A DNA stretch of 41,592 bases from an uncultured Desulfocapsa sp. (GCA_947311475.1 CAMZLK010000057.1:1-41592); one strand, 5' to 3'. Shown: positions 15,725-25,392, counted from the first letter of the stretch. Notes: generated by a model not told the origin, from the sequence alone. A program made the numbers and translations.

Positions 15725-18700
15725 TTATTCGCTGATCGCAGCAATCTGCGACAGTATCTGATCATTATCAAAGCCATGCAGACGTATGGCACCAGATCTG
15801 CACGAGGCCACGCATAATCCGCATCCTTTACAAAGGGCTGGATTGATTTGGGCCCTTCCGGGGAAGAATCGTGCGGATTCTTCAATGAGAGATGGCGCAG
15901 AGTAGGGACAAATAGAAACACATCCGCCACATTCGCTGCAATCTTTCGGGTTGACTTCAGCCACCGTTCCGCTGATAGAAATGGTTTTTCTTGCAAGCAG
16001 AGTAACGGCCCTTGTGGCTGCGGCGATGGCCTGGGATACAGATTCATCAATGGGTTTTGGGCCGTGGGAAAGTCCACAGAGGAAAACACCATCTGTTGAG
16101 CAGTCCACAGGGCGCAATTTGGCATGTGCCTCCATAAAGAAGCCGTCGTTGTTGAGCGTTACTTTGTACATTTGCGCAAGAGGATTTTTCTGGGGTGGAA
16201 TAATGGCGGTGGCAAGCACCAGCATATCCGGTCTGATTGACATTTTTCTGCGCATGACAGTATCGGTAAAATCTACCTGCAGATCATCCCCGTCGTAATC
16301 AACTTCAATCCCTTTCGTAAAATTATACCGCAGGAACTTGATTCCTTTTTCGCGTGCCTCTCGGTAAAGATCTTCACGTAGTCCGTATGTTCGCATGTCC
16401 CTGTAGAGAATATAGATTTCCATATCAGGCTTACCCTTTTTAAGAGTGAGGGCATTTTTGATGGAATGGGTACAGCAGACCTTGGAGCAGTAGGGGCGCT
16501 CGGGAATTCTTGACCCCACACACTGGATAAATACAACTGTTTGGGTATCTTCTATACTTGCATCCCCTGTAATGATTTTCCGGTCAAGTTCAAGGCCAGT
16601 CATTACCCTGTCATCCTCACTATAAAGGTATTGATCGGGTTTTAGTTCATTGGCACCGGAGGCGATGATGGTAACACCATGCTCAATATCAACAGTAGCA
16701 TCAGAAGATTGAATCGTTGTTGTAAAGTTTCCTACAAAACCATCCACATGTTTGATTTCAGAGGCTTTATGAACTTCGATGTTGTCATCATTCTCAACAG
16801 CAGTAATGAGCTGATCGACGTTTTCGGCAACATTTTCTCCCATCCATGTTTCGTGAATGGATAAGCCTTTACCACCAAGACGTTCTTCTCTTTCAATGAT
16901 GTGGGCATGGTAGCCTTGCTCGGAGAGCGTTTTTGCAGACTGAAGTCCTGCAATACCACCACCAATAACAAGTGCTGTCTGATTAATCTCAAGCTCCACT
17001 TCTTTTAACGGCCCCATGAGAGCAACCTTCTCAACTGCCATGCGAACCAGATCCTTTGCCTTCTCAGTGGCCAGTTCGTGATTGTCTTTATGCACCCAGG
17101 AACATTGGTTCCTGATGTTTACCATCTCAAAGACATATTTGTTGAGTCCAGTGGTACCCAGGGTTTCCTGAAAAAGCGGTTCATGGGTTTTAGGAGTACA
17201 GGCAGCGACCACTACTCTGTTTAATTTCTGTTTTTCAATGGTTGCAGCAAGATTATTCAAGGCATCCTGTGAACAGCTGAACAATCCTTGGTCGGAGAAG
17301 GTGACGTATGGTAAGTCTTTTACATATTCAACCACTCCAGGTACATCTACGACACCTGCGATATTTGTTCCGCAACAGCAGATAAAGACCCCGATTCGTG
17401 GACGTTCTCCTCTGATATCAAGCTCTGACGGAGTTTCTTTTGTTTTGGTAAGAGTCCAGCGGGACTCGCTGAGAGCACTACCGGCACTACCGGCTGATGC
17501 GCTGGCCTCAATAACAGAAGAAGGGATATCCTTGGGTGCTTCAATGGCTCCACAGGTATACACGCCAGGTTTTGTTGTTGATACAGGACTAAAACTGCTG
17601 GTTGAAACAAAATTATATTTATCCAGTTTTGTGCCGAGTTTATCGGCTAGCTTTATGGCAGATTGCCCGACTTCAAGCCCGACTGAGAGTACAACAATGT
17701 CAAACTCCTCTTCAGCAAGATTGCCGGATTCATCAATATAGCGGAGTAACTGATTGCCATCTTCCGTGGGCACAATATTGGTGATTTTGGATTTCACAAA
17801 GCGGACACCAAATTCATCTTTGGCACGGTTGTAATATTGCTCAAATTCTTTTCCGTGGGTACGGATATCCATGTAGAAAACGGCAGCATCGAGACCATTT
17901 TTCGCATGTTCCTTGGCAAGCATTGCCTCTTTTACGGCATAGGTACAGCAGACACTTGAGCAATAGCCTTTGGCACCAATATGCACATCCCGGGATCCAA
18001 CACACTGCAGCCAGGCGATCTTTTTAGGCTCTTTATTATCAGAAGGTCGAACCAGATGCCCGCCAAAAGGCCCGGATGAGGAGAGAATACGCTCAAACTC
18101 AAGGCTTGTTACGATATTTTTTGAACTGTTATATCCATAAACATCATGGGTGGATGGATCGTAGGGTTTGCAGCCACTGGAAAAAATCACTGCACCTACA
18201 TTGATGCTGAGATCCTGTGCAGTATCGTCATAGTTGATGGCACCTGTGGGGCATACTGTTTCGCACTTTTTACATTTACCCTTGGTGAGAAAAAAGCATT
18301 GGCTGTCATCGATTGCATATTTCAGCGGTACAGCCTGGGCGTAATCGACATAGACAGCTTTGCGTTTGGAGAGCCTGCCATCGAATTCGTTGACTACTTT
18401 TTTGGGACACTTTGCAGTACACGCACCACAGGCGATACACTTGTCCATATCCACGTAGCGTGGGTGCTGGGTCAGCGAGACAGTAAAATCTCCATGGTCA
18501 CCTGTTATATCCGTGACCTCTGACAGCGTAAGTAATTCTATATTTATGTGCCGGCCGACCTCGACCAGTTTAGGTGAGATGACTCACATTGCACAGTCGT
18601 TAGTGGGGAACGTTTTGTCCAGTTGAGCCATCAACCCGCCAATGGAGGGTGATCGTTCAACCAGATAAACGTAGTAACCGGTGTTTGCAGCATCGAGCGC

Positions 18701-18763
18701 TGCCTGCATTCCGGTTATCCCGCCACCAACAACCATTACGGCGCCGATTTTTTCAAGAGTCAA
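15725..18763 (-). CDS. hdrA: HdrA with duplicated flavin domain, selenoprotein (Sec60)
   Basis: HdrA is the FAD subunit that can bifurcate electrons between HdrB/C and ferredoxin. This form has 1012 residues. It has a first Rossmann FAD domain ([20 protein letters not shown] near 9-28), two Fe-S motifs (C109-C119; C156-C171), CCCGTN near 462, a second FAD domain ([15 protein letters not shown] near 599) and two C-terminal ferredoxin motifs ([23 protein letters not shown]). In [10 protein letters not shown] residue 60 is encoded by TGA (18584-18586) where relatives have Cys; the frame resumes with [16 protein letters not shown]. The start is TTG 18763 within TTGA, overlapping the hdrB stop, with GGAG eight bases upstream. 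Reading only from 18454 would lose 103 residues and the first FAD loop. Confidence 0.93.
18558..18575 (-). promoter_or_regulatory. Candidate SECIS hairpin of hdrA
   Basis: Eight bases after the UGA the coding strand reads ACCT-AAACTGGTCG-AGGT: a four-base stem with a loop containing GGTC, like the loop of the E. coli fdhF SECIS. The loop G pair lies 17 bases 3' of the UGA, a usual distance. The stem is short, so the exact fold is uncertain. Confidence 0.45.
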
Positions 18764-19653
18764 TTTTCTGTCTCCGTCTGTATATAAGATTCAAGGGTAG
18801 TAATATCGAGCATATTCATTTTCAAGCCAAGGGCTTCTTCCGAAATCCCCATGGCAAGCCCTAAGAGCTGTGGATAAACGATGCTTGGAATTTCATTGTT
18901 TTGTTTTTGCCCACGTTCAGAGAGCATCAAATTCTGAATCCGATCAAACTGCATTTGGCAATAGGGACAGCCCACACATATATAGTCCGCATTTGCAGCT
19001 TTACAGTCGGCTAGTTTTTTACCGGCAAGATCCATTGAAAGCTTATCGTTCACGCCCATGAGAGGCGCGCCACAGCATTCAAGTTGCAAAGACCATTCTA
19101 CGCTTTTAGCTCCTGTTACTTTTACCAGATCATCAAAAAGAGAAGGATTCACGGGATTATCAAACTGTGTTACATCGCTAGGCCTTAGAGCGTGGCATCC
19201 ATAGTGGGTCGCAATATTTAGATCTGTGAAAGGAGAGCTTATTGTTTCTTTAATCTTTTTAATACCAACATCATGAAAGAGGATGGAGAGAAAGTGTTTT
19301 ATTGCTGTTTTTCCTGAATAGCTTAGGCCTTCTTTTGCCAGAAAAGTATTTACTTCTTTCTGTAAAGCAGCATCCTGTTTAATCTGATGAGCGGCTTTTT
19401 TGAGGCTGCCAAAACAGCACTTGCACAGCACCATCATGTCCAACCCTTCTTTTTCGGCAAGTGCCAGATTACGGGCAGCCATCATAAGGAATGTTTTATT
19501 GTCGCTATTCTGCATGGGGTAGCCGCAGCATTTGTATTCCTGGTTTTCCACCAGTTCAATACCAAGCCTGTTTGCCACACTTCTTGCAGCCAGTTCGTAT
19601 TGCTGAACCCTTGCCGGTATATTGCAGCCGACAAATAGTGTATATTTCATCAT
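18760..19653 (-). CDS. hdrB: HdrB-like subunit with two CCG domains
   Basis: The 297-residue protein has two cysteine-rich CCG modules: C10, CC42-43 and C77/C80 in the first, and C153, CC193-194 and C226/C229 in the second. The motifs are KCCGYPMQ and [10 protein letters not shown]. In methanogen HdrB these bind two non-cubane [4Fe-4S] clusters that reduce a heterodisulfide; in bacteria without that substrate the electron acceptor is unknown. Its stop overlaps the TTG start of hdrA, and its start is 12 bases after the HdrC-fusion gene. The upstream fusion supplies HdrC, so a full HdrABC set is present. HmcF-type proteins also end in a CCG module, so this gene may represent both. Confidence 0.9.
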   Translation of the reverse strand: MMKYTLFVGCNIPARVQQYELAARSVANRLGIELVENQEYKCCGYPMQNSDNKTFLMMAARNLALAEKEGLDMMVLCKCCFGSLKKAAHQIKQDAALQKEVNTFLAKEGLSYSGKTAIKHFLSILFHDVGIKKIKETISSPFTDLNIATHYGCHALRPSDVTQFDNPVNPSLFDDLVKVTGAKSVEWSLQLECCGAPLMGVNDKLSMDLAGKKLADCKAANADYICVGCPYCQMQFDRIQNLMLSERGQKQNNEIPSIVYPQLLGLAMGISEEALGLKMNMLDITTLESYIQTETEN

Positions 19654-19665
19654 TTCGTTCCTGTA

Positions 19666-21138
19666 CTACTTATGATCTTCAATGGAGATGAGTTTAAGTT
19701 TATTGAAAATATCCGTCACCTTTACTCCCTGTGGGCAGTGTTCCTGACATTGGTAACAAGTCAGGCAATTCCACAACATTTTTGATCCTGTGGCCATATC
19801 TTTTAGGCCAAGAGCAACTGAGCGGATTATCTGGTGCGGCAGGAGATCAAGACTTTGTTGTGAGTCGGCGTAATTGATAACCACTGGGCATACCGTTGAA
19901 CAGTTTTCACATGAAAAGCAGTAGTTAAAACTTTCTGTCCTCTCAGATATCCCAAGAGCGTTCTGGAATTCGTTATCTCCGTGATCCAGAACGATGGGGG
20001 CATCAAGTGTTGCCTGGGAAAAATCGTCTCCGGATGTCAGTGTATTCTTTACAGTAGCCAGTGGAATATCGTACTGTTTCTGACCTATTCTTTGGTGATT
20101 GAGCCCACGGAAGTAGGAAAAGGGCGTCAGCATCAGATCAACCGGAAGTTTTTTCTGAATGAGTGCTTCCCGGGCAGAAAACCAGAGTTCACGCAGATTT
20201 ATACCAGCCGGGCAGACAACAGTACAGCGGTCACAGTTGGTACAGAGGTAGATTCCCTGCTGAATGGCAGCGAGTTTTTTGGTACTGATATTTTTGTTGG
20301 CAACATATTCTTTCAGAAAAGTCATTCGTTCCGATGGTAAAATATTGTCGTTGCCAAGAGTATCATAGGCAACAGCAACAGAGCAGTGTTTGCTGCAGGT
20401 ATCACAGTGAGTGCAGGCATCAAGTTCCATCATCTGTTTTGTGGCGATATTAGCAGGATCCGAGTTCTCATCCATCACCGCATTAGCCAGTAGGCTGAGC
20501 GGGGTGGTGAACATATGGAACATCTTGCTGAAAGGGAGCAAGGCAAGAGCCAGTAAAGAGAGGAATATATGCAACCACCAGATCGTCTGGTATGAATCAT
20601 AGGATCCGAGCTTGATTATCTCCATGAGCATTCCAGAGAGAATAATGGCAGCAATTATGAGGATGGTATAGAGATCCATACCACTGGTTTTCAGCCTCGA
20701 AACTTTTAGAATATATCTTCTGTAAAGGGCAACTCCAAGACCGGTAAGTACCATAAGACCAGCAAGAACCAGCCAGAGGTTCATACTAAGATAAAACCTG
20801 TTAAAGATTGGAGTTTTGATAATTTTATCAAATGCATGAAAAACGAGCAGGAACATAAATGCCGTGAATATCAGCATATGCATGATCCAGCGAAGTCTAT
20901 CCTGTTTCTTAATGTGTTTTTGAAGCAGTATATCCTGTACAAAAACTTTTCCGAGAATTGTAAGCTTTTCTTTATTGAGGATGCTGGCAATGCCTTTAAA
21001 GGCTGCGCTGATTCGGTTACCTGTTGTTGTTCCATCTGCATTGCTTCCAACAGTTAGACGGAACCAGTTGGAAAGACTGTAAATCAGTCCAATCCCAAAG
21101 ATGGATAGAGCTATATAGACCATAAATGTATAGAGCAT
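19666..21138 (-). CDS. HmcE/HmcF/HdrC fusion: b-type membrane subunit with four 4Fe-4S sites
   Basis: This is a covalent link between a membrane and a cytoplasmic module. Residues 1-220 form a NarI/DsrM-like domain of about five helices, with histidine pairs in MHMLIF/VFHAF and in LHIFLSL/MFHMF suited to heme b. A first ferredoxin pair (CTHCDTCSKHC, CTNCDRCTVVCP) resembles HmcF. A second pair (CFSCENCSTVCPVV, CLTCYQCQEHCPQGV) is the classic HdrC signature, ending in KVTDIFNKLKL. ATG 21138 gives 490 residues and has AGGGGA ten bases upstream; a TTG at 21159 overlapping the hmcD stop would add seven. Electrons from quinol or periplasm would thus reach HdrB directly. No standard gene symbol fits the fusion. 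Confidence 0.9.
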   Translation of the reverse strand: MLYTFMVYIALSIFGIGLIYSLSNWFRLTVGSNADGTTTGNRISAAFKGIASILNKEKLTILGKVFVQDILLQKHIKKQDRLRWIMHMLIFTAFMFLLVFHAFDKIIKTPIFNRFYLSMNLWLVLAGLMVLTGLGVALYRRYILKVSRLKTSGMDLYTILIIAAIILSGMLMEIIKLGSYDSYQTIWWLHIFLSLLALALLPFSKMFHMFTTPLSLLANAVMDENSDPANIATKQMMELDACTHCDTCSKHCSVAVAYDTLGNDNILPSERMTFLKEYVANKNISTKKLAAIQQGIYLCTNCDRCTVVCPAGINLRELWFSAREALIQKKLPVDLMLTPFSYFRGLNHQRIGQKQYDIPLATVKNTLTSGDDFSQATLDAPIVLDHGDNEFQNALGISERTESFNYCFSCENCSTVCPVVINYADSQQSLDLLPHQIIRSVALGLKDMATGSKMLWNCLTCYQCQEHCPQGVKVTDIFNKLKLISIEDHK

Positions 21139-21155
21139 AGTGTCAGATTCCCCTA

Positions 21156-21284
21156 TCAATCCTGTTCTTCATCTTTGTGTGTTAAAAACATCCAGAATCC
21201 GACCATACAGATCAGATAAACTCCCATAAGGATGTAGGTATTGCTTTCTGTATGCAGCATGAAATCCTGAAGTGTGTGTATCAT
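21156..21284 (-). CDS. hmcD: Small membrane subunit HmcD
   Basis: A 42-residue protein (MIHTLQDFMLHTESNTYILM, then a hydrophobic GVYLICMVGFWMFL and an acidic-basic tail) has one predicted membrane helix. Its size, single helix and position after hmcC match the tiny HmcD subunit of Desulfovibrio. AAAG at 21293-21296 on the coding strand is only a weak ribosome-binding site. Its stop lies just ahead of the next gene's start. Confidence 0.85.
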   Translation of the reverse strand: MIHTLQDFMLHTESNTYILMGVYLICMVGFWMFLTHKDEEQD

Positions 21285-21307
21285 ATCATTTCTTTCCTGT
21301 CTTCCTG

Positions 21308-22531
21308 CTATTCGTGGTGCTCTTTAAAATCGGGGTGTTCGTCAAAAACCGGCATGCGCGTCGCAATAAATCTGAATACCAGAATCAGACAAGTCACCAT
21401 GTAGATCGAAAGAGCGATCTCCATCCAGCTGGGAATGTAGCGCTCATCAAGTGGCAGGTGCCAGTTAAAGGCGATTATACTGATATTGAGGCGATTAAGG
21501 ACGATGCCTGTAATTGTGAGTGCTGCTGTAAATTTAATTAAGCCGATATCTTTGTTTCTTGAGCCCATGGCAAAGAGAAAGCAGGGCAGGGCAACAAAGC
21601 CTAAGATCTCAACCAGAAACCAGACACCGTAAGGAGTTGCAAGGTAGTGCCAGTTGTCTCCTGCGGTAATACCAACGATCTTCACCATAAAGTAGCCAAA
21701 CAGAACAAGTGAAGCTGCTTTTGCATAACCAAGTACAAGGGGTGGATGCTCTTCAAGATAGGTTGTGCCCATTCGGTGGTGAAAGGCTTTGTGTGCAAGC
21801 GATCCTTCAAAAATCACCATGGACAGACCGGCGGCTATACTTGAGACAAAGAAAAACACTGCAATATACGGTGAATACCAGAGCGGGTGAAGCTTTGAGG
21901 GGGCAATCAGAAATAATGCACCAAGGGATGACTGGTGGAGCGTGGAGAGGACAACACCAAGAATCGTGAGCGCGAGCGTAAGCTTTACCGCTATGTTTCG
22001 CGCTCTTCTAAGCCCCAGCCACTCCAAGGGAATGGGAGTGAATTCAAGAAAGAGAACCGTGAGATATAGGAGTACGCACAAACCCACTTCAAAAAGCAGT
22101 GATGTTGTTCCCTGCTGTACAACAAAAGGGTAGGCAAGAATAAGACGATCAGGGCGACCAACATCATAGAGAAGCGAGACAACAACCGTTGCATAGCCAA
22201 GAAATGCTGTGAGGATTGCGGGCCGTACGGCTGAATGGTACTTTTTCATTCCGAAAAGATAGCAGGCAGCAGATGTTGTATATCCACCAGCGGCGAGAGC
22301 CACACCGCACATCAGATCAAAGCCGATCCACATTCCCCACGGGTGGGTATTTGTCAGGTTGGTTACAGCACCCAGACCCTGGGTGAAACGTAAAATAGTA
22401 AGAATAGTACCAACAACGAGAATAATGCCCGTTATGACTGCAAGTGGTGAAAACTTTTTGTTATCATCACGCATAAAATGTAAGGCGGCCGCTGTTATTC
22501 TGGGAGCCTGGCTGTTATTTTGCGTAGGCAT
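21308..22531 (-). CDS. hmcC: NrfD/PsrC-like integral membrane subunit HmcC
   Basis: The 407-residue protein has about ten hydrophobic segments and belongs to the NrfD/PsrC family, which lacks cofactors and exchanges electrons with quinones from the periplasmic side. Family hallmarks include HPWGMWIGFDLMCGVALAAG near 83-102 and YDVGRPDRL, a loop characteristic of HmcC, DsrP and relatives. Length is close to Desulfovibrio HmcC. Its ATG overlaps the hmcB stop (TGATG), indicating coupling. It should sit beneath the Fe-S subunit HmcB. Confidence 0.93.
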   Translation of the reverse strand: MPTQNNSQAPRITAAALHFMRDDNKKFSPLAVITGIILVVGTILTILRFTQGLGAVTNLTNTHPWGMWIGFDLMCGVALAAGGYTTSAACYLFGMKKYHSAVRPAILTAFLGYATVVVSLLYDVGRPDRLILAYPFVVQQGTTSLLFEVGLCVLLYLTVLFLEFTPIPLEWLGLRRARNIAVKLTLALTILGVVLSTLHQSSLGALFLIAPSKLHPLWYSPYIAVFFFVSSIAAGLSMVIFEGSLAHKAFHHRMGTTYLEEHPPLVLGYAKAASLVLFGYFMVKIVGITAGDNWHYLATPYGVWFLVEILGFVALPCFLFAMGSRNKDIGLIKFTAALTITGIVLNRLNISIIAFNWHLPLDERYIPSWMEIALSIYMVTCLILVFRFIATRMPVFDEHPDFKEHHE

Positions 22532-23571
22532 CAGGACCCCTCCTCCGTTTTGGCTGCCTTTTCCTTGATTCGTGCAACTCTTTTCAAGATGTTCTCTTTC
22601 TCTTTACTTGCTTTTTCCATGGCTTGCGAAAGTGTTTCAGCAGCTTTGTTCTCTGCAAGTTCAACTGCCGTTTTCACCGCTTGTAGCTTTTCTTCAGCTG
22701 CAATCTTATCGCGTCGTTTTGCCATACCATACATTCCGGCCAGAAATACCGGCCACAGGGAAACAACCATGGGAACCACATGCAGGGCGCCTGATGTAAG
22801 CTTTGGCGCAGGTGTGTTACCAAGATCTTCCCGCAAACCTAAATCCTTAAAAGGAACACCAGAGAGATAGAGCCAGCTGGTACCGCCCATTTCGTGCTCT
22901 CCGTAAATATGATCAACGTAGCGGTCAGGGTATTTTTCAATTCTGGCGCGGGCAATTTTCAGAAGATCATCCCGCTTTCCAAATATCAGTGATTCGGTGG
23001 GGCAGCTTTCAACACATCCGGGAAGTAACCCCTTTTCAATTCGTGGAGCACAGAGAGTGCATTTTACAATTTCGGGTGTATAAGGATCGTCATATTCGTA
23101 GGTTGGCACTTCAAAGGGGCAGGCCATCATACAGTATCTGCACCCAACACAGACGGAAGCATCATAAACCACAGCACCACTGGGGAGTTTTTCAAAGGCA
23201 TTCACAAAACAGACTGAAGCACAGGCTGGTTCCAGGCAGTGGTTACACTGCGTTTTCCAGAAAATCGGACTGCCCTTTTGCACCATTTTGTTTACAACCG
23301 TAAACTCTGTTGTGGAAAACCTGCGCTTTTTGTTTAAAACAGATTTATCTGAATACGCTTTTGCGGGTTTAGGAAGTTCATTTACCGTGTTGCAACCCTC
23401 TTCGCAGGATCTGCAGCCGACACATCTGGTGATGTCATGGAGAACTCCATAGCTGTTCGGGTGGCCGGTGAACTCTTTGGTGGATGCAGCACTTGCACTT
23501 TTTCCAAGCAGTGAAGTGGCAAGGCCTGCGGTTCCCATCCATCCGAGGAATTTTCTTCGTGATATGGACAT
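22531..23571 (-). CDS. hmcB: Periplasmic four-cluster ferredoxin subunit HmcB, Tat-exported
   Basis: The N-terminus [20 protein letters not shown] is a twin-arginine signal with cleavage near AxA at about 27-29. Sixteen cysteines form four [4Fe-4S] sites: C50-C53-C56-C60, C109-C112-C117-C121, C141-C144-C147-C151 and C171-C174-C186-C190. A hydrophobic segment near 268-285 would anchor the C-terminus, followed by a lysine/glutamate-rich helix likely to be coiled coil on the cytoplasmic side. The 346 residues fit HmcB. It relays electrons between HmcA and HmcC. Its start directly abuts the hmcA stop. The need for Tat export ties it to the frameshifted tatC. Confidence 0.93.
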   Translation of the reverse strand: MSISRRKFLGWMGTAGLATSLLGKSASAASTKEFTGHPNSYGVLHDITRCVGCRSCEEGCNTVNELPKPAKAYSDKSVLNKKRRFSTTEFTVVNKMVQKGSPIFWKTQCNHCLEPACASVCFVNAFEKLPSGAVVYDASVCVGCRYCMMACPFEVPTYEYDDPYTPEIVKCTLCAPRIEKGLLPGCVESCPTESLIFGKRDDLLKIARARIEKYPDRYVDHIYGEHEMGGTSWLYLSGVPFKDLGLREDLGNTPAPKLTSGALHVVPMVVSLWPVFLAGMYGMAKRRDKIAAEEKLQAVKTAVELAENKAAETLSQAMEKASKEKENILKRVARIKEKAAKTEEGS

Positions 23572-25164
23572 TTACTCTTTCCCCTCTTTCTGCGGTGCTG
23601 AGGATAGCGGGCTTTTTTCTTTATGGCAGTCAGTGCAGCCAACTTTATTTATCTGCATGGTGGTGTGGCATTCCATGCACTGGAGATGATATGCGCCAAC
23701 AATTCCCGGCTTGTGCATATCTTTGTCATTGAATGTTTTTGTATGGCAGCTGCTGCACCCGGAAGGTTTTTGGGTAAGTGGTGCATTGTGATGGCATCCG
23801 CTGCAGGTTGTTCCTTTTTCAGCGTGGAAGTGTAGTGCCAGCTTGTTGTCGCCCATATTTTCTGTGATCTTCTTGACGATCATCCTGTGCGGAAAATTCA
23901 CAGCGTCGTATTTTCTGGAGAGTTTTCCAATAATGATTTTTTCAGCTATTTCTTCCTCGGTATACACAGGAGCTTTTTCAGGACGCGCTTCAAGGAGCAG
24001 TTTGGCAGTAAGGTCATTAATTGGTACTTCTTTTGGCAGTGGTATGTGGCAGACAGCACATGACCTGTCGCTCATTTTGGTAGTGACTGGTGTGGATTGA
24101 TGGCAGCCGGCGCAGTTTTTATTTTTCAGATACTGCGCGGTATGGCAGCCAACGCAGCTTCGATCTGCATCCTTTTTGTGCATGGCAAGTTCAAGGCTCA
24201 CCCCTTTAGCAGCATCCGATCCGCCAAGGGTATGACATTCACTACACTTTTTCATTTCCTGATGATGACAGACTCGACAGGTATTGTTGTATCCCTCATG
24301 GGCCTTATGGTCAAAAGGAACAAGGCTCATCCTGCTTTTTTCCCCACTATCGAGATCCTTATTGCCTGTTTTGACCAGCACCATATCCGGTTGATTTCTT
24401 TCAAGCCTTGGGATAATGTCGAGCTTCTTGATGGTGGCCCGATAGGTCGCATCATGACACTGGAAGCACTTCACAGGAAGATTAAGCGTACTTTTTTCCT
24501 GGTTCTTTATATGACAGTTTATACAAGCGATATGGGAACTGACACGCATTGATACAAAATTATCATGGGTCTCTTCTTTGTGACAATAGCGGCAGGTTCC
24601 CTCTTTTCCTTTGGCGTAAAAGAGTTTTTTGGTCTTTTCGTCATACTCATGATGGCAGGTTTCACATTTTTTTTCATGTGCCTGTACGTGGCGAGCATGG
24701 AGCGAACTGTCAAAGCCCATGGCTATGCGGGACGAGCTGAACTTCTTTTGTTCCCGGTGGCAGCTGTCACATTCAACGGGGCCGGTTTCTTCACCTTTGA
24801 GCCTCATTTCACCATGACAGGCGATACAGTTGTCATGATAGATATCCATAACCGCTTTTTTATTACTGTTCTTCAGCCGTTTGAATAAGGGATAGAACTG
24901 CTCTTTCTCTTTTAGGTGGCAGGTCTCGCAGGATTTGTTTTTCTTTGAAAGAGCTTTCGTGTGCGCATCATGGGGAAATTCAACGGTAGCCTTTTTAAGA
25001 GGACCAAAGGATACCATATTGTCTATGATTATAAGATCCGTACGTTTTTCAAGTGCAGACCCTGCTTCATTCTGACTTTTTGCCATGATATTGGTGCTAT
25101 AAAAGGCAAGTACACAAAATGCTATTATACCGGCCCGGCAAAGCAGGTATCCTGACTTCTTCAT
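23572..25164 (-). CDS. hmcA: Sixteen-heme cytochrome c HmcA
   Basis: The 530-residue precursor has a Sec signal peptide (basic start, hydrophobic core to about 25, cleavage after IMA). I count sixteen CXXCH heme sites: CETCH, CIACH, CDSCH, CETCH, CRYCH, CINCH, CFQCH, CRVCH, CSECH, CVGCH, CAGCH, CAVCH, CSGCH, CSSCH, CMECH and CTDCH. That number and the length match HmcA of Desulfovibrio, the periplasmic subunit of the Hmc complex that accepts electrons from type I cytochrome c3. It is the first gene of the operon, behind a sigma70-like promoter. Confidence 0.94.
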   Translation of the reverse strand: MKKSGYLLCRAGIIAFCVLAFYSTNIMAKSQNEAGSALEKRTDLIIIDNMVSFGPLKKATVEFPHDAHTKALSKKNKSCETCHLKEKEQFYPLFKRLKNSNKKAVMDIYHDNCIACHGEMRLKGEETGPVECDSCHREQKKFSSSRIAMGFDSSLHARHVQAHEKKCETCHHEYDEKTKKLFYAKGKEGTCRYCHKEETHDNFVSMRVSSHIACINCHIKNQEKSTLNLPVKCFQCHDATYRATIKKLDIIPRLERNQPDMVLVKTGNKDLDSGEKSRMSLVPFDHKAHEGYNNTCRVCHHQEMKKCSECHTLGGSDAAKGVSLELAMHKKDADRSCVGCHTAQYLKNKNCAGCHQSTPVTTKMSDRSCAVCHIPLPKEVPINDLTAKLLLEARPEKAPVYTEEEIAEKIIIGKLSRKYDAVNFPHRMIVKKITENMGDNKLALHFHAEKGTTCSGCHHNAPLTQKPSGCSSCHTKTFNDKDMHKPGIVGAYHLQCMECHTTMQINKVGCTDCHKEKSPLSSAPQKEGKE

Positions 25165-25201
25165 ATTTCGATTATCCTATTGAGGTAAACAGTAACGAGC
25201 A

Positions 25202-25225
25202 AGTGCTGTTGAAACGCACAGCACT
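25202..25225. promoter_or_regulatory. Palindrome over the hmc transcription start, operator candidate
   Basis: AGTGCTGT and ACAGCACT are perfect complements with an eight-base spacer. The element covers the last three bases of the -10 box and the predicted start and first dozen transcribed bases. That location suits a repressor site; a leader hairpin is the alternative. No regulator gene is adjacent. Confidence 0.5.
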
Positions 25226-25251
25226 ATACGCTAAGTCGATGATATTTTCAA
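25223..25251 (-). promoter_or_regulatory. Predicted sigma70-type promoter of the hmc-hdr-flx operon
   Basis: On the coding strand TTGAAA (25251-25246) and TATAGT (25228-25223) are separated by exactly 17 bases. Transcription would start near 25216, giving a leader of about 50 bases to the hmcA ATG at 25164. Confidence 0.6.
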
Positions 25252-25310
25252 ATTGCTCTTGAAGAAAAAAACAAAAATTTTGTTATTTTTTTGGGATAGG
25301 AATATTAACG

Positions 25311-25347
25311 CCATGTATTAGGTATCAGTTGTTAACGTGTTACATGG
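25311..25347. repeat. Inverted repeat upstream of the hmc promoter
   Basis: CCATGTA (25311-25317) and TACATGG (25341-25347) are perfect complements, about 60 bases upstream of the -35 box. It could be an activator site; spacing of 23 bases is long for a simple operator. Confidence 0.3.
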
Positions 25348-25392
25348 TGGTAACGGTTTGAAAAGGCAGGAAAAACAGGGGAATGAAAACAA

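Noticed and set aside
18455..18763. hdrA starting at 18454 as a 909-residue protein
   Set aside because: The 103 codons upstream encode the first FAD-binding loop and conserved HdrA sequence, interrupted only by one UGA at a Cys position.
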